A stretch of 28,772 nt of DNA from JBMYQA01 sp049600855 (GTDB taxonomy: Bacteria; Bacteroidota; Bacteroidia; Cytophagales; Flammeovirgaceae), in the NCBI GenBank assembly GCA_049600855.1, contig JBMYQA010000046.1, positions 1-28,772 on the forward strand, read 5' to 3'. This document shows, piece by piece, positions 16,818 through 25,036 of the stretch. Positions within the stretch are counted from its first letter, which is position 1; each line of letters begins with the position of its first letter. The notes beneath the pieces were generated by a model. It was not told the origin of the DNA. It was given only the letters and a program-made list of their open reading frames with translations, and searched no databases. The position numbers and the translations under genes were made by a program.

Positions 16818-17782
16818 AGTTTTTTAAATATTAGTATAGTCTGTAATTGATTGAGTGGTATAGCGTTTTGATATTGAAAACCAACTTGGTTGCAAAGTGC
16901 ACAATATTCAGCTTTTGAGCGTTCATGGCTTTCACACATTAATTGCATATTTAAAGACAAAAGTGATAAATCAATATCAATAAGGTCTTTGCAATTTTCA
17001 ATAATATAAATGGTACCTTGTGAAGGTAAAGCTTGATAACATTGAGAAAGAATCAGTAATACCTTCTCACTTTCCCAATCATGAAGTACTCTTGATAAAA
17101 TAATCGCATTAGCTACTTTGGGAATATGCTCAAGGAAATTTCCACCAATTTTACTAAGTGCTGGATAAGGGCAATTTTGTACAACATCTGGTAAATCGAA
17201 TAAAATAAAGTTTGTTTCTGTAAACTCCTTTTGGATAAGATGTAAAACTGTCCCATAGCCTCCTCCAACATCCATGATGGAACTATGCTGTGAAAAATCA
17301 ATGAGATAAGGTAATTTCTTATAGTCATCACGAGCATATTCAGCCATTGCTAAGTGGTAATGATGTAGCTTTTTAGGGTGATGCTTCAAATAATCAAAAA
17401 AAGTTTGATTATGAAGGTTTTCAAATGAGCTTTTGCCTGTTTTAATGGTATAATCGAGTGCTTGCCATGCATCCAGATGTTCTTCTGCCCAATTCATACA
17501 AGCGTATTTCAAAGATTCTGGGTGTTTTTCTGTAAGTAATCTAGCCTGTTCTGTTAATTGGTATAACCCTTCTTTTTCTGTCAAAAACTGCATTTCTGTT
17601 AATGCTTGGAGTAATACAGCTAAGGCAGCTTTATTTAACTTCTTTTTTTGACCTATATCTGCAATTGATTTAGCTCCATCCTCTAAAAAGTCAAATAAGC
17701 TCAACTTACAAGCGGCATTTACAGCAAGATAACTCCAATGTGCTGTAAAAAATGCTTTTAATCTATCTTTCAACATCTTCAA
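16814..17782 (-). CDS. O-methyltransferase of the acetylserotonin/hydroxyneurosporene type
   Basis: This 322-residue methyltransferase has an N-terminal winged-helix dimerisation domain (about 15-90: LKLSLFDFLEDGAKSIADIG-like pattern with a MarR-like helix) and a C-terminal Rossmann domain. The SAM loop is DVGGGYG (171-177), the ribose contact lies in FDLPDVV (195-201), and the catalytic His-Asp pair sits in LSRVLHDW (His234, Asp235). Family members methylate hydroxyl groups of small aromatic or polyketide molecules, and related enzymes occur in natural-product clusters. It overlaps the phosphatase gene by 20 bp upstream and the WG-repeat gene by 4 bp downstream, so it is produced together with them. 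The acceptor is unknown. Confidence 0.88.
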   Translation of the reverse strand: MKMLKDRLKAFFTAHWSYLAVNAACKLSLFDFLEDGAKSIADIGQKKKLNKAALAVLLQALTEMQFLTEKEGLYQLTEQARLLTEKHPESLKYACMNWAEEHLDAWQALDYTIKTGKSSFENLHNQTFFDYLKHHPKKLHHYHLAMAEYARDDYKKLPYLIDFSQHSSIMDVGGGYGTVLHLIQKEFTETNFILFDLPDVVQNCPYPALSKIGGNFLEHIPKVANAIILSRVLHDWESEKVLLILSQCYQALPSQGTIYIIENCKDLIDIDLSLLSLNMQLMCESHERSKAEYCALCNQVGFQYQNAIPLNQLQTILIFKKL

Positions 17783-19193
17783 TTAGGAGTATAGTTTTGA
17801 GTTGATCTATTTGTAATTGAGAAAGCCCACAGTTTAGTAAATAGGCATTTATTCCTCCTTCTTCATCAATAATATTTAGCGTGATGTTGATTAAACTCAG
17901 CTTAACATCAATTTCACTGGCAAGGTAATCGGCATAAATAGCATCTAGTGGAGTGGCGATCAGTAAGTGTAACAACGTAATGACAATTCCTGTACGATCT
18001 TTACCTGCAAAACAATGAATAGCAACAGTACTTTGGGGTGTATTGATAATTGCCTCCACCACTTGTTTAATCTTATCTCTACAAGCTAAGGTGAAGAAAC
18101 GGTATGCAATTTCCTCATTTGTTCCATACTGATACTGCTCCTTAAACCAATCAGGCTGATTCCAAGGATCAAAAGGAGCGTTCACATAGTTAAACTTCTT
18201 GAGTGTATTATTTGAATAAGGATGTTGTTCTATTTCTCGTGAAGCTCGAAGGTCAATGATTGTGGTGATCTGGTGATGTTCCAATAGCTCATCAAATTGT
18301 TTCTCATTTTGGAAAAAACTTAATGTAGCAGTACGAAATATTTTTCCATCCCTAATTTTCTGATTGTATTTACTAATATCTCTAAAGTTCCAAAAGTAAT
18401 CTCGATGGAAAACCCACTCACAAAAATCTTTTAATTCTAAAAGCTGATTTTTGTGTACTAAACCTGCTATAGAAGCATAGAAAAAGTCTAATAAACGTCT
18501 TTTTTGTCGATTAGCTTCTGGCAGGTATAATGTACCCTGTAATCCATAAAATAGTTTTAACTGATCTTTATCAAGTAGGGTAGCCAAAAAGTTTTTAGGG
18601 AGGAAATTAAATTGAGTTGCTCCTTTAGATAATTGATGAAGCTGAACAACCACATGCAAGGCGATATTATAGAAATAATAAAACTGATAACCATCACTTC
18701 GCCTTTGCATATTCGAACAACTTTCAAACTCATAGATGAATTTATCAATTAAGTGATTTACTTGTTCTTGAAGAGTTAGAGCTTCTTTACTTCTTACCAA
18801 TTGTTGTAAATGGTCTTTGATAGTGGAAGCAGCTGAGTGATATAAAATGCTGTGTGCTACGTCCGTAATTTCTGAGCCTAAATAATTTCGTTTGATTGAG
18901 CTTAAATCATAGTGAATCGAAAATTCAAGTTTGGGTTGCAACTTAAAGTAAAAAACTATCTTAGCTCTCAATTCAACAGGATGGATTTGTTTAATCTCAT
19001 CCTTAAAAGCTTGTTCTAATAAAGTCTGAAATGCTTCTTGATCAAAACCATCATTTACGACCAATTGAATGTCAATATCAGAGTTTGGGTTTGCTGTTTT
19101 CCTCCCAAAAGAACCGTATAGAATAGCTGCTTCTAAGTGATCAATTGTTGGGAATAGTGTTTTTAATTTCTCAATGGTGTTTAACTGTTTCAT
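17763..19193 (-). CDS. nucleotidyltransferase-tyrosine phosphatase fusion
   Basis: This 476-residue protein joins two opposite activities. Residues 20-60 carry the minimal nucleotidyltransferase signature: GSFG at 27-30, then the metal-binding acidic pair Asp39 and Asp41 (NSDIDIQLVV). The middle (about 110-260) is helical, as in the substrate-binding bundle of MNT or lincosamide-transferase-like proteins. The C-terminus (about 285-476) is a Y_phosphatase3-type domain with the full P-loop HCFAGKDRTG (Cys394, Arg400; CX5R). The fusion would both transfer a nucleotide to, and remove phosphate from, some acceptor; the acceptor is unknown. The start overlaps the stop of the radical SAM gene by 4 bp. 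The domains are clear and the pathway is not. Confidence 0.82.
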   Translation of the reverse strand: MKQLNTIEKLKTLFPTIDHLEAAILYGSFGRKTANPNSDIDIQLVVNDGFDQEAFQTLLEQAFKDEIKQIHPVELRAKIVFYFKLQPKLEFSIHYDLSSIKRNYLGSEITDVAHSILYHSAASTIKDHLQQLVRSKEALTLQEQVNHLIDKFIYEFESCSNMQRRSDGYQFYYFYNIALHVVVQLHQLSKGATQFNFLPKNFLATLLDKDQLKLFYGLQGTLYLPEANRQKRRLLDFFYASIAGLVHKNQLLELKDFCEWVFHRDYFWNFRDISKYNQKIRDGKIFRTATLSFFQNEKQFDELLEHHQITTIIDLRASREIEQHPYSNNTLKKFNYVNAPFDPWNQPDWFKEQYQYGTNEEIAYRFFTLACRDKIKQVVEAIINTPQSTVAIHCFAGKDRTGIVITLLHLLIATPLDAIYADYLASEIDVKLSLINITLNIIDEEGGINAYLLNCGLSQLQIDQLKTILLIEDVER

Positions 19194-21493
19194 GATCCTG
19201 AGGGTTTTCGCATGTTACATGATTTGCAAAGTGGTATTTTTTTGTAATGATGAACCAAGTGTTGGTAAGTATCACTTTTTAGCACTTCTTGAATAGTTGT
19301 CGTATTGATATTTCCAAAATCACCTAAAGCTTGTCTAAGCTCATCAGGCGCACAACAAGGGGAAATTTTTCCAGTAGCCGATATCCACAGTTCTTTTTCT
19401 AAAAAAGGACATTCATAGTTTTCTGGAACTTCTTTAAGTTCTTGCGCTTGGAGTGGAATGATATTTTCTAAAATAACCTGCTCTCCATTCGGCTTTAAAT
19501 GGGTTTGTTGTACCTCAATGGCCTGTGCTACATACCTATTCCAATCTACTATGCCTTTAGCATTTGCTTTCATTGAAAGGTCTTTGATCTCATCAAAATG
19601 CGCCCAAAGGTGATGGCCTTTTACTCGATCAACTCCTACTTTTGCTGCTAGTTTTATGATATCGGCCAACTCATGCATATTGTTTTGCATAAAAGTAAGC
19701 TGAAGTGTCACTCGACAGTAATAACCAGTTTGGACATGATAAGTGTCTCGATAATCAATAAAGGTTTTAAGGTTTTCTAATGTTTTATCGAAATTTAAGC
19801 CTTGCATTACTTTGGCACTTGTTGTTGCACTAGCACCATTCCAACTAATTTTAATATCGGTAGTATTGGGTACAATAAGTTTTGCCCAATCTGCAACAGA
19901 ACGCTTAGGGAAGGTTCCGTTTGTGGTCAGATTAATTTTTATACTGTGTTTTTGGGATAGCTCAAAAATGCCTTCAAACCCTTTATAAAGTAGCGGTTCG
20001 CCCATGGTAGAAGGGATAATTTCTTTTACTCCTAGTTTTGCAGCTTCTTCAAAAATTTGTGTTACTGTTTCAAACTTCATTCGTCTACGCTTTACGCCTG
20101 TTTCTTGATATAATCGAGGGATGAAGTCACTGTAAGGACTGTGTTCTTCACACATGATGCAACTGAGATTACAATCTTCTGGATTAGTATCAAGCGTAAT
20201 TCGCCACAATTTTTGAGAAGGGATAAAGCGTTTATAAATGGCTTCTAGTTTTTGACAATGTTCTTGAATGCTAGGCACTTGCCCATCTTGCGTATATAAA
20301 TATCCTCGCTTTCCAAACTCTTGCATTTTGGAAGGATGTTGTAAGGCAAATGCTAATTGTTCGACTAAAGAGGCTACATCTCGATGTTTGAATAATAAAC
20401 CATTTACTTGATGGTTCACATATTCCTTCATTCCTCCAAAGTCTGCTGTAATAACAGGGATTTTACAAGCTTGAGCTTCATGAATAACTAAAGGAGAGTT
20501 TTCGCCCCAAATAGATGGAACAACAATACAATCTATTTTAGCAAATACCTCATCACTAATTTCTTCGTTGATGTACTCACCTGCAAACTCAATTGGGTTT
20601 AGAGAATCTTGAGCCATCAACTTTAAAGCATGTGTACTTTGTCCTTTCGCTCGACCAAAGATGATTAATTTTGCAGGCTGCTTGAGTTGTTTGAACGCCT
20701 CTATGAGTAAATTCACACCTTTGGCTGGTATATGAGTGCCAATATAGCCAAAAGTAAAAGGCTTTTGATGTACTGCTTGAGCAGGAGATGTTAAATAATG
20801 GGTGGGAAAGCCATAGTCCAAGTAAGTGATTTTATCCTGACTTACTCCAAAATCGTGGATAAAGCGATTTTTCAAATAGTGAGAAGGGGCAATAAATAAA
20901 TCTACCTTTTGAATAATCGCCTTCGTTTCTTCCATACGTTGCTTTACCCAATTGCTCCAACTATGATGATCAGAAACTGCATGTTGCTCTCGGCCACTGA
21001 AATAGACTTGATAACAAGTTGATGCACATTTCTGATCGTCTTGCCCATCACATAGTTTAAAGTTCTGAGGTTTTCCAATACTTCGAGTTAAAAACTGCCC
21101 TCTTGGGCACATGAGCCAAAAATCATGTAGGGTAAATACAATAGGGATTTTCAACTGATTCAACTCATCTACTAGTCCTGTAGATAAATGGTTTAAGTGA
21201 CCGATGTGTGTAATATCAGGTTTGATCTTTTTCACCAATTGAGCAAATGCAGTATCCATTTGTTCATGCCGATACCCATCTTTTCCTTGGGGATTGTTGA
21301 CGAAATAAAAGTCTAGTTGATCATGTTCCTGATGATGTCGGATAGAAAAATCTACAGCATAAGGATTTTCTTCACGTGTAAAAACCGACACTTGATGAGA
21401 TTTTGATAATTCATTGCAAATAGATTGGCTATACACCTCTGAACCTGCATTGTAATTTGGCGGGTAGCCATGGATAATTTTTAAGATATGCAT
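19190..21493 (-). CDS. glycosyltransferase-radical SAM/SPASM fusion
   Basis: This is a 767-residue two-part enzyme. Residues 1 to about 400 form a GT4-type glycosyltransferase (start IIHGYPPNYNAGSEVYSQSI; donor-binding ENSPLVIHEAQ with the EX7E pair Glu331/Glu339; FGYIGTHIPAKGVNLLIEAF). Residues about 430-650 form a radical SAM domain with CNLSCIMC (Cys441, Cys445, Cys448; CX3CX2C), GEPLLYKGFEGIF and NLTTNGTF. Cys695, Cys713, Cys714, Cys756 and Cys759 near the C-terminus fit a SPASM-like auxiliary cluster. SPASM enzymes usually act on peptides or proteins. The protein would combine sugar transfer with a radical modification. It is the first gene of a four-gene operon and the only one with a free upstream region. 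Genes in this operon look more AT-rich than the heme genes. Confidence 0.85.
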   Translation of the reverse strand: MHILKIIHGYPPNYNAGSEVYSQSICNELSKSHQVSVFTREENPYAVDFSIRHHQEHDQLDFYFVNNPQGKDGYRHEQMDTAFAQLVKKIKPDITHIGHLNHLSTGLVDELNQLKIPIVFTLHDFWLMCPRGQFLTRSIGKPQNFKLCDGQDDQKCASTCYQVYFSGREQHAVSDHHSWSNWVKQRMEETKAIIQKVDLFIAPSHYLKNRFIHDFGVSQDKITYLDYGFPTHYLTSPAQAVHQKPFTFGYIGTHIPAKGVNLLIEAFKQLKQPAKLIIFGRAKGQSTHALKLMAQDSLNPIEFAGEYINEEISDEVFAKIDCIVVPSIWGENSPLVIHEAQACKIPVITADFGGMKEYVNHQVNGLLFKHRDVASLVEQLAFALQHPSKMQEFGKRGYLYTQDGQVPSIQEHCQKLEAIYKRFIPSQKLWRITLDTNPEDCNLSCIMCEEHSPYSDFIPRLYQETGVKRRRMKFETVTQIFEEAAKLGVKEIIPSTMGEPLLYKGFEGIFELSQKHSIKINLTTNGTFPKRSVADWAKLIVPNTTDIKISWNGASATTSAKVMQGLNFDKTLENLKTFIDYRDTYHVQTGYYCRVTLQLTFMQNNMHELADIIKLAAKVGVDRVKGHHLWAHFDEIKDLSMKANAKGIVDWNRYVAQAIEVQQTHLKPNGEQVILENIIPLQAQELKEVPENYECPFLEKELWISATGKISPCCAPDELRQALGDFGNINTTTIQEVLKSDTYQHLVHHYKKIPLCKSCNMRKPSGS

Positions 21494-21585
21494 AAGGATA
21501 AAATTTGAAGGTTAAATTTCTCTTCTGTCATGAATTAGATCATTTGTTATTTATGCAATGATATAATTATATAAATTTATTTCCA

Positions 21586-21614
21586 TATATTACGTGATAA
21601 TTGCACGTAATATA
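21586..21614 (+). promoter_or_regulatory. 11-bp perfect inverted repeat (operator-like)
   Basis: TATATTACGTG (21586-21596) and CACGTAATATA (21604-21614) are perfect reverse complements around the 7-nt spacer ATAATTG. The site lies in the divergent intergenic region, 22 bp before the ATG of the AAA+ gene and about 93 bp upstream of the radical SAM gene. Its length and symmetry fit a binding site for a dimeric regulator acting on one or both genes. No clear TAnnTTTG box was found nearby. Confidence 0.65.
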
Positions 21615-21635
21615 CGTAAAAATAAACCAAATATT

Positions 21636-22547
21636 ATGATATATCAAGAAGAACCATTGGCACGAAGAGATGCTATTGAGCGATTAGAAGGTTATTTAAT
21701 CAATCCAGGGCGTTTTTCTATTTTAATATTGGGAGCGCATGGAACAGGCAAAACATACTGGTTAAAAACGCTTCAACAACTACATCGGCAAAAAGATTGT
21801 CTTGAAGATTGCATTATCATAAATGCAGCCATAGCCAAGCACATGCAGCAAGAATATTGGGAAGAGCAATTCAAAAAGGCGAATGGTAAGCTCTTAGTGA
21901 TAGAGGATGTTGAAAACTTGAGTCGAGAAACGCAAGAAACTTTATTTGAAGGTCTGTCTACAGGAGAAGGAGGAAAATATGGGTTTGATCAGAAAGTGTA
22001 TGACATAAGAGTCGCTTTCACCTCATCCAAATCAATAACGGCATTGAGAGATTATGATATTTTATCGAATCGTTTTTTTGATCGAATATCACAGTTTATT
22101 GTCACATTTCCCGAATGCCTTACAACAAAAGATGGAATATGGGAAGATTTTAAAAAATCATGGGCAAAGATGTCTTTCCAAGAGGAAAATAAGATTCCTG
22201 ATCGATTAAAAAATTGGCTAGAAGGCAATACCCATCGGTTTAATGGTAATTTCCGTGATTTAGATAAGATTGCAATTAATTGGCATAATTACAGACTAAT
22301 TGGAAAAGCTGAGAACGAAATACTAAGATTATTGATCAAGGATTTTGATACAAACCTGCATTATCCTGCACAGGATAATGAATCTGCTGAAGTGTTTATG
22401 ATCAACAAGGAGGAAGGTTTTGCAGGCAATCTCCAATTATTCAAAAGCCATTATAAAGCTTGGCTAAATAAGCAGTATGGGAGTTACAAAAATAAAGCTG
22501 CCATTAAAAAAGCAGGAAGAAGCTCTAGAACAATGGAAAGTTGGTGA
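21636..22547 (+). CDS. AAA+ ATPase with C-terminal Fis-like helix-turn-helix
   Basis: The ATG at 21636 gives a 303-residue protein. An upstream GTG at 21594 is rejected because it lies inside the inverted repeat. Walker A is GAHGTGKT, Walker B is KLLVIEDVEN, and the arginine-rich segment (SNRFFDRISQFIVTFPE) follows as in AAA+ proteins of the sigma-54 activator group. The GAFTGA loop that contacts sigma-54 is missing, and Walker A and B are close together, so it is not a normal enhancer-binding protein. The C-terminal NKAAIKKAGRSSRTMESW resembles the Fis-type helix-turn-helix but ends inside what would be the recognition helix. It has no sensor domain. Divergent orientation from the radical SAM operon suggests a regulator of that operon, though this is inference. 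Confidence 0.7.
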   Translation: MIYQEEPLARRDAIERLEGYLINPGRFSILILGAHGTGKTYWLKTLQQLHRQKDCLEDCIIINAAIAKHMQQEYWEEQFKKANGKLLVIEDVENLSRETQETLFEGLSTGEGGKYGFDQKVYDIRVAFTSSKSITALRDYDILSNRFFDRISQFIVTFPECLTTKDGIWEDFKKSWAKMSFQEENKIPDRLKNWLEGNTHRFNGNFRDLDKIAINWHNYRLIGKAENEILRLLIKDFDTNLHYPAQDNESAEVFMINKEEGFAGNLQLFKSHYKAWLNKQYGSYKNKAAIKKAGRSSRTMESW

Positions 22548-22625
22548 TAAAACTTACCCTAATATGTAACTTTCTCAATAAGTCTATAACACTTTTAACA
22601 AGCTTTCACATCTAGACAAACAAAA

Positions 22626-22664
22626 ACTCTCGCAGGAGCTCTACAAAGTAGAATCTGCGAGAGT
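22626..22664. terminator. bidirectional terminator between the AAA+ gene and aceA
   Basis: ACTCTCGCAG (22626-22635) and CTGCGAGAGT (22655-22664) form a perfect 10-bp stem. Inside it a second stem CTAC-AAA-GTAG (22641-22651) can close. Read on the - strand the stem is followed by TTTTTGTTTGTCT, so it should end the aceA transcript. It may also serve the AAA+ gene from the other side, where the following sequence is less T-rich. Confidence 0.75.
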
Positions 22665-22700
22665 GTGAGAGCGGTTTGATTCTCTCCTGAGATGTATAAG

Positions 22701-24329
22701 CTATTGCATTTCCAAAACAAGTTCACGCTCTTCAACCGTCTCTTGAACTTCAAACTGATTACTAGTATTCTTTGCACCTCCAGCTTTCAAGGCTTTTTCA
22801 CCAGCGAAGAATGTTTTATGGTCATCACCAAGGTCTGAACCAGCCATTTTTTGGTGTTTCACACAAGCAACACCTTTGCGGATTTCCTGTCTTTGAACTC
22901 CTTTTACGTATGCTAACATACCCTCTTCTCCATAGTATCCTGATGTGAGGTCATTCATGTGGAGTGCTGTAGTATGGTAGGTTGGCAGTGTAATCAAGTG
23001 GTGGAAAATGCCAGCTTCTCTGGAACCATCCATTTGGAAAGTTTTAATTTTCTGATCCGCACGAAGGCATAACTCAGAACCATCATATTTAGCGTCCATC
23101 AAGTTATTTCTGTCATAAGCACTCATGTCTTTTCCTTCTTCAAGCATTTCTTCGTACACTTGATCACGGAAGTTCAATGTCCAGTTGAATGATGGTGAGT
23201 TGTTATAAACCAATTTAGCATTTGGTACAATTTCTCTTACTCGATTTACCATATGCGCAATTTGCTTCACATTTGGAGTTGGTGTCTCAATCCATAGCAA
23301 GTCTGCACCATTTTGAAGGCTAGTCACACAGTCTAATACTACTCGATCGATATTAGAGCCTTCTTTGAATTTGTATAATCCATTAGGCAATCTTACTGGG
23401 CGTACTAGTTTTCCGTTTCTCTTCAACAATACATCGTCTTCTCTCGCTTCAGTGATGTCGATTTCTTCTGCCTCAACAAAAGCTAAGTATTGAGATGCTA
23501 AATCTCCTGGCTCTTGGCTTACGGGTAATTTCTGAGTTAAACCAGCTCCTTCAGAGTCTGTTCTTGCTACAATTATTCCATCCACTATGCCTAACTCCAA
23601 GAATGCATATCTAATCGCATTGAGCTTCGCGATGAAATCTTCATGCGGAACGGTTACTTTTCCATCTTGATGACCACACTGCTTTGCATCAGAAACCTGA
23701 TTTTCAATCTGGATGGCACAAGCTCCGGCTTGGATCATTTTCTTCGCTAGCAAGTAAGTGGCTTCCTCGTTACCAAATCCCGCATCAATATCTGCTATAA
23801 TTGGAACAATATGAGTTTCAAAGTTGTCGATTTGATCTTGTACGTCTTCGCCTGCTTCTAACCTTCTAAATAAGTCATTTAACGCTACTGCATCCGCTTG
23901 GCGCAAGAATTCGTAAATCTCTTCGATTAGGCTAGGAACAGCCGTTTTTTCATGCATAGACTGATCAGGAAGCGGCCCGAACTCAGAACGTAATGCAGCA
24001 ACCATCCAGCCTGAGAGGTATATATATCTTTTGTTTGTGGTTTTGTGATGTTTCTTGATGGCAATCAAGTTTTGTTGGGCGACAAACCCATGCCAAGAAC
24101 CTAATGATTGCGTATATTTTGATGAATCCGCATCGTATTCTGCCATATCTTTTCTCATGATAGCGGCAGTGTATTTAGCGATATCCAATCCTGTTTTGAA
24201 ACGATTCTGCATCGCCATTCTAACAGCATTTTCAGGACTGATCGAATTCCAAGTATTTCCGTACTTTGCTTTAAGGCTTCTTACTGCTTCTAGCGCAGAG
24301 CTGTAATTACTTCCTGCTAAATTTCTCAT
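22701..24329 (-). CDS. aceA: isocitrate lyase
   Basis: This 542-residue isocitrate lyase has the active-site KQCGH (Cys218; KKCGH in most members), plus ADIDAGFGN for metal and substrate binding and NNSPSFNW near the C-terminus. It splits isocitrate into succinate and glyoxylate in the glyoxylate bypass, which lets the cell grow on acetate, fatty acids or other two-carbon sources. The length exceeds that of the E. coli enzyme (about 434 residues) and fits the longer isocitrate lyase class with an inserted segment. No malate synthase gene is adjacent in the window. The upstream 700 bp are non-coding and carry a promoter and a large palindrome, so aceA is controlled as a single gene. It ends before a bidirectional terminator. 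Confidence 0.93.
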   Translation of the reverse strand: MRNLAGSNYSSALEAVRSLKAKYGNTWNSISPENAVRMAMQNRFKTGLDIAKYTAAIMRKDMAEYDADSSKYTQSLGSWHGFVAQQNLIAIKKHHKTTNKRYIYLSGWMVAALRSEFGPLPDQSMHEKTAVPSLIEEIYEFLRQADAVALNDLFRRLEAGEDVQDQIDNFETHIVPIIADIDAGFGNEEATYLLAKKMIQAGACAIQIENQVSDAKQCGHQDGKVTVPHEDFIAKLNAIRYAFLELGIVDGIIVARTDSEGAGLTQKLPVSQEPGDLASQYLAFVEAEEIDITEAREDDVLLKRNGKLVRPVRLPNGLYKFKEGSNIDRVVLDCVTSLQNGADLLWIETPTPNVKQIAHMVNRVREIVPNAKLVYNNSPSFNWTLNFRDQVYEEMLEEGKDMSAYDRNNLMDAKYDGSELCLRADQKIKTFQMDGSREAGIFHHLITLPTYHTTALHMNDLTSGYYGEEGMLAYVKGVQRQEIRKGVACVKHQKMAGSDLGDDHKTFFAGEKALKAGGAKNTSNQFEVQETVEERELVLEMQ

Positions 24330-24481
24330 AATTTTTGAATTGATTGATTGATAACACTCAATTGGGCAGAGTGCAATGGCAGTTGCTTTCCGCTTTTTTT
24401 CTTTTCCAATCTACTGTGTTGAGAAAAGTGTTCAAGTTTAATTTATCTATTGATAAGATGTTTTACATCGTTATCTGATAA

Positions 24482-24512
24482 CAAATGTATGTAAGCGAAA
24501 AGTAAAAAACAA
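24482..24512 (-). promoter_or_regulatory. predicted aceA promoter
   Basis: On the - strand, TTG (24512-24510) is followed after 20 bp by TACATTTG (24489-24482), matching the Bacteroidetes -33/-7 consensus. The 5' untranslated region would be about 145 nt. The dyad GTTATC-T-GATAAC (24470-24482) overlaps the last base of the -7 box and the start region, and an extra GCGAA half-site (24495-24499 region) lies in the spacer. Confidence 0.6.
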
Positions 24513-24560
24513 GCGAATAAAATATTTTTAGCGAATTTTCGCTAAAAATATTTTATTCGC
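24513..24560. promoter_or_regulatory. 48-bp palindrome directly upstream of the aceA -33 box
   Basis: Two perfect 23-bp arms (24513-24535 and 24538-24560) surround the central TT. The outer ends read GCGAATAAAATA and its complement, and the centre reads GCGAATTTTCGC. GCGAA/TTCGC motifs occur at both ends and in the middle. Abutting the predicted -33 box, it is well placed for an activator or dimer-of-dimers regulator of the glyoxylate bypass. A factor-independent terminator is less likely because no gene ends here. Confidence 0.7.
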
Positions 24561-24925
24561 ACTCTAGTAGCTTCTGAGAAGGATATATGGTGTGCATTTC
24601 GTTAAATGAAACACGCAGATATAGTAAATGCCCCAAAATACAGGCTTTTCAGTGGCTTGATGACACTTCAAACCTTCCCTTTTACTCCATCATTGTTGAT
24701 ATGATTGGACAAAGAAGAATTAGTAATAATAACTTGATGTTGATCTGTTCTTTCTCTAATTGACTTGAACGATGTTGGAGTATGTTGACTGGAGTTGCTA
24801 ACTTATACGGGAGGTACAGTTAGGATCATCTATCAAACTTATATAAATAGGCCTATACAAACAATGAAGCGATATATGTCTGATTATTTCTCTAAAATGG
24901 CGGATACTTTTCCCTTTTTCTTCTC

Positions 24926-24953
24926 TTGGAAATAGGTCTTCACGCTAACTTTG
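24926..24953 (+). promoter_or_regulatory. predicted promoter of the surface-protein gene
   Basis: TTG at 24926-24928 and TAACTTTG at 24946-24953 match the Bacteroidetes consensus boxes, though the 17-bp spacer is slightly shorter than usual. Transcription would start near 24960, giving a leader of about 75 nt before the ATG at 25037. Confidence 0.45.
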
Positions 24954-25036
24954 TGTAGTTACAAATTCAAACAGCGATGAAAGCTTGGAAGTAAGCCCAA
25001 GCAAATTGATTCATTTATTTTTTCTTTCTTTCGGTT

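Larger units (their letters stand above)
24330..25036. other. 707-bp non-coding region between aceA and the surface-protein gene
   Basis: No gene is seen. The part next to aceA holds its predicted promoter, the 48-bp palindrome and two TTATC-Nx-GATAA dyads (24443-24456 and 24470-24482). The other end carries a promoter-like TAACTTTG for the divergent surface-protein gene. The middle (about 24561-24940) shows only small elements, such as the palindrome ATAGGCCTAT; no ORF or RNA motif was recognised. Confidence 0.6.

Noticed and set aside
21594..21635. GTG start that would lengthen the AAA+ protein by 14 residues
   Set aside because: The codon sits inside the 11-bp inverted repeat; the ATG at 21636 is the more likely start.
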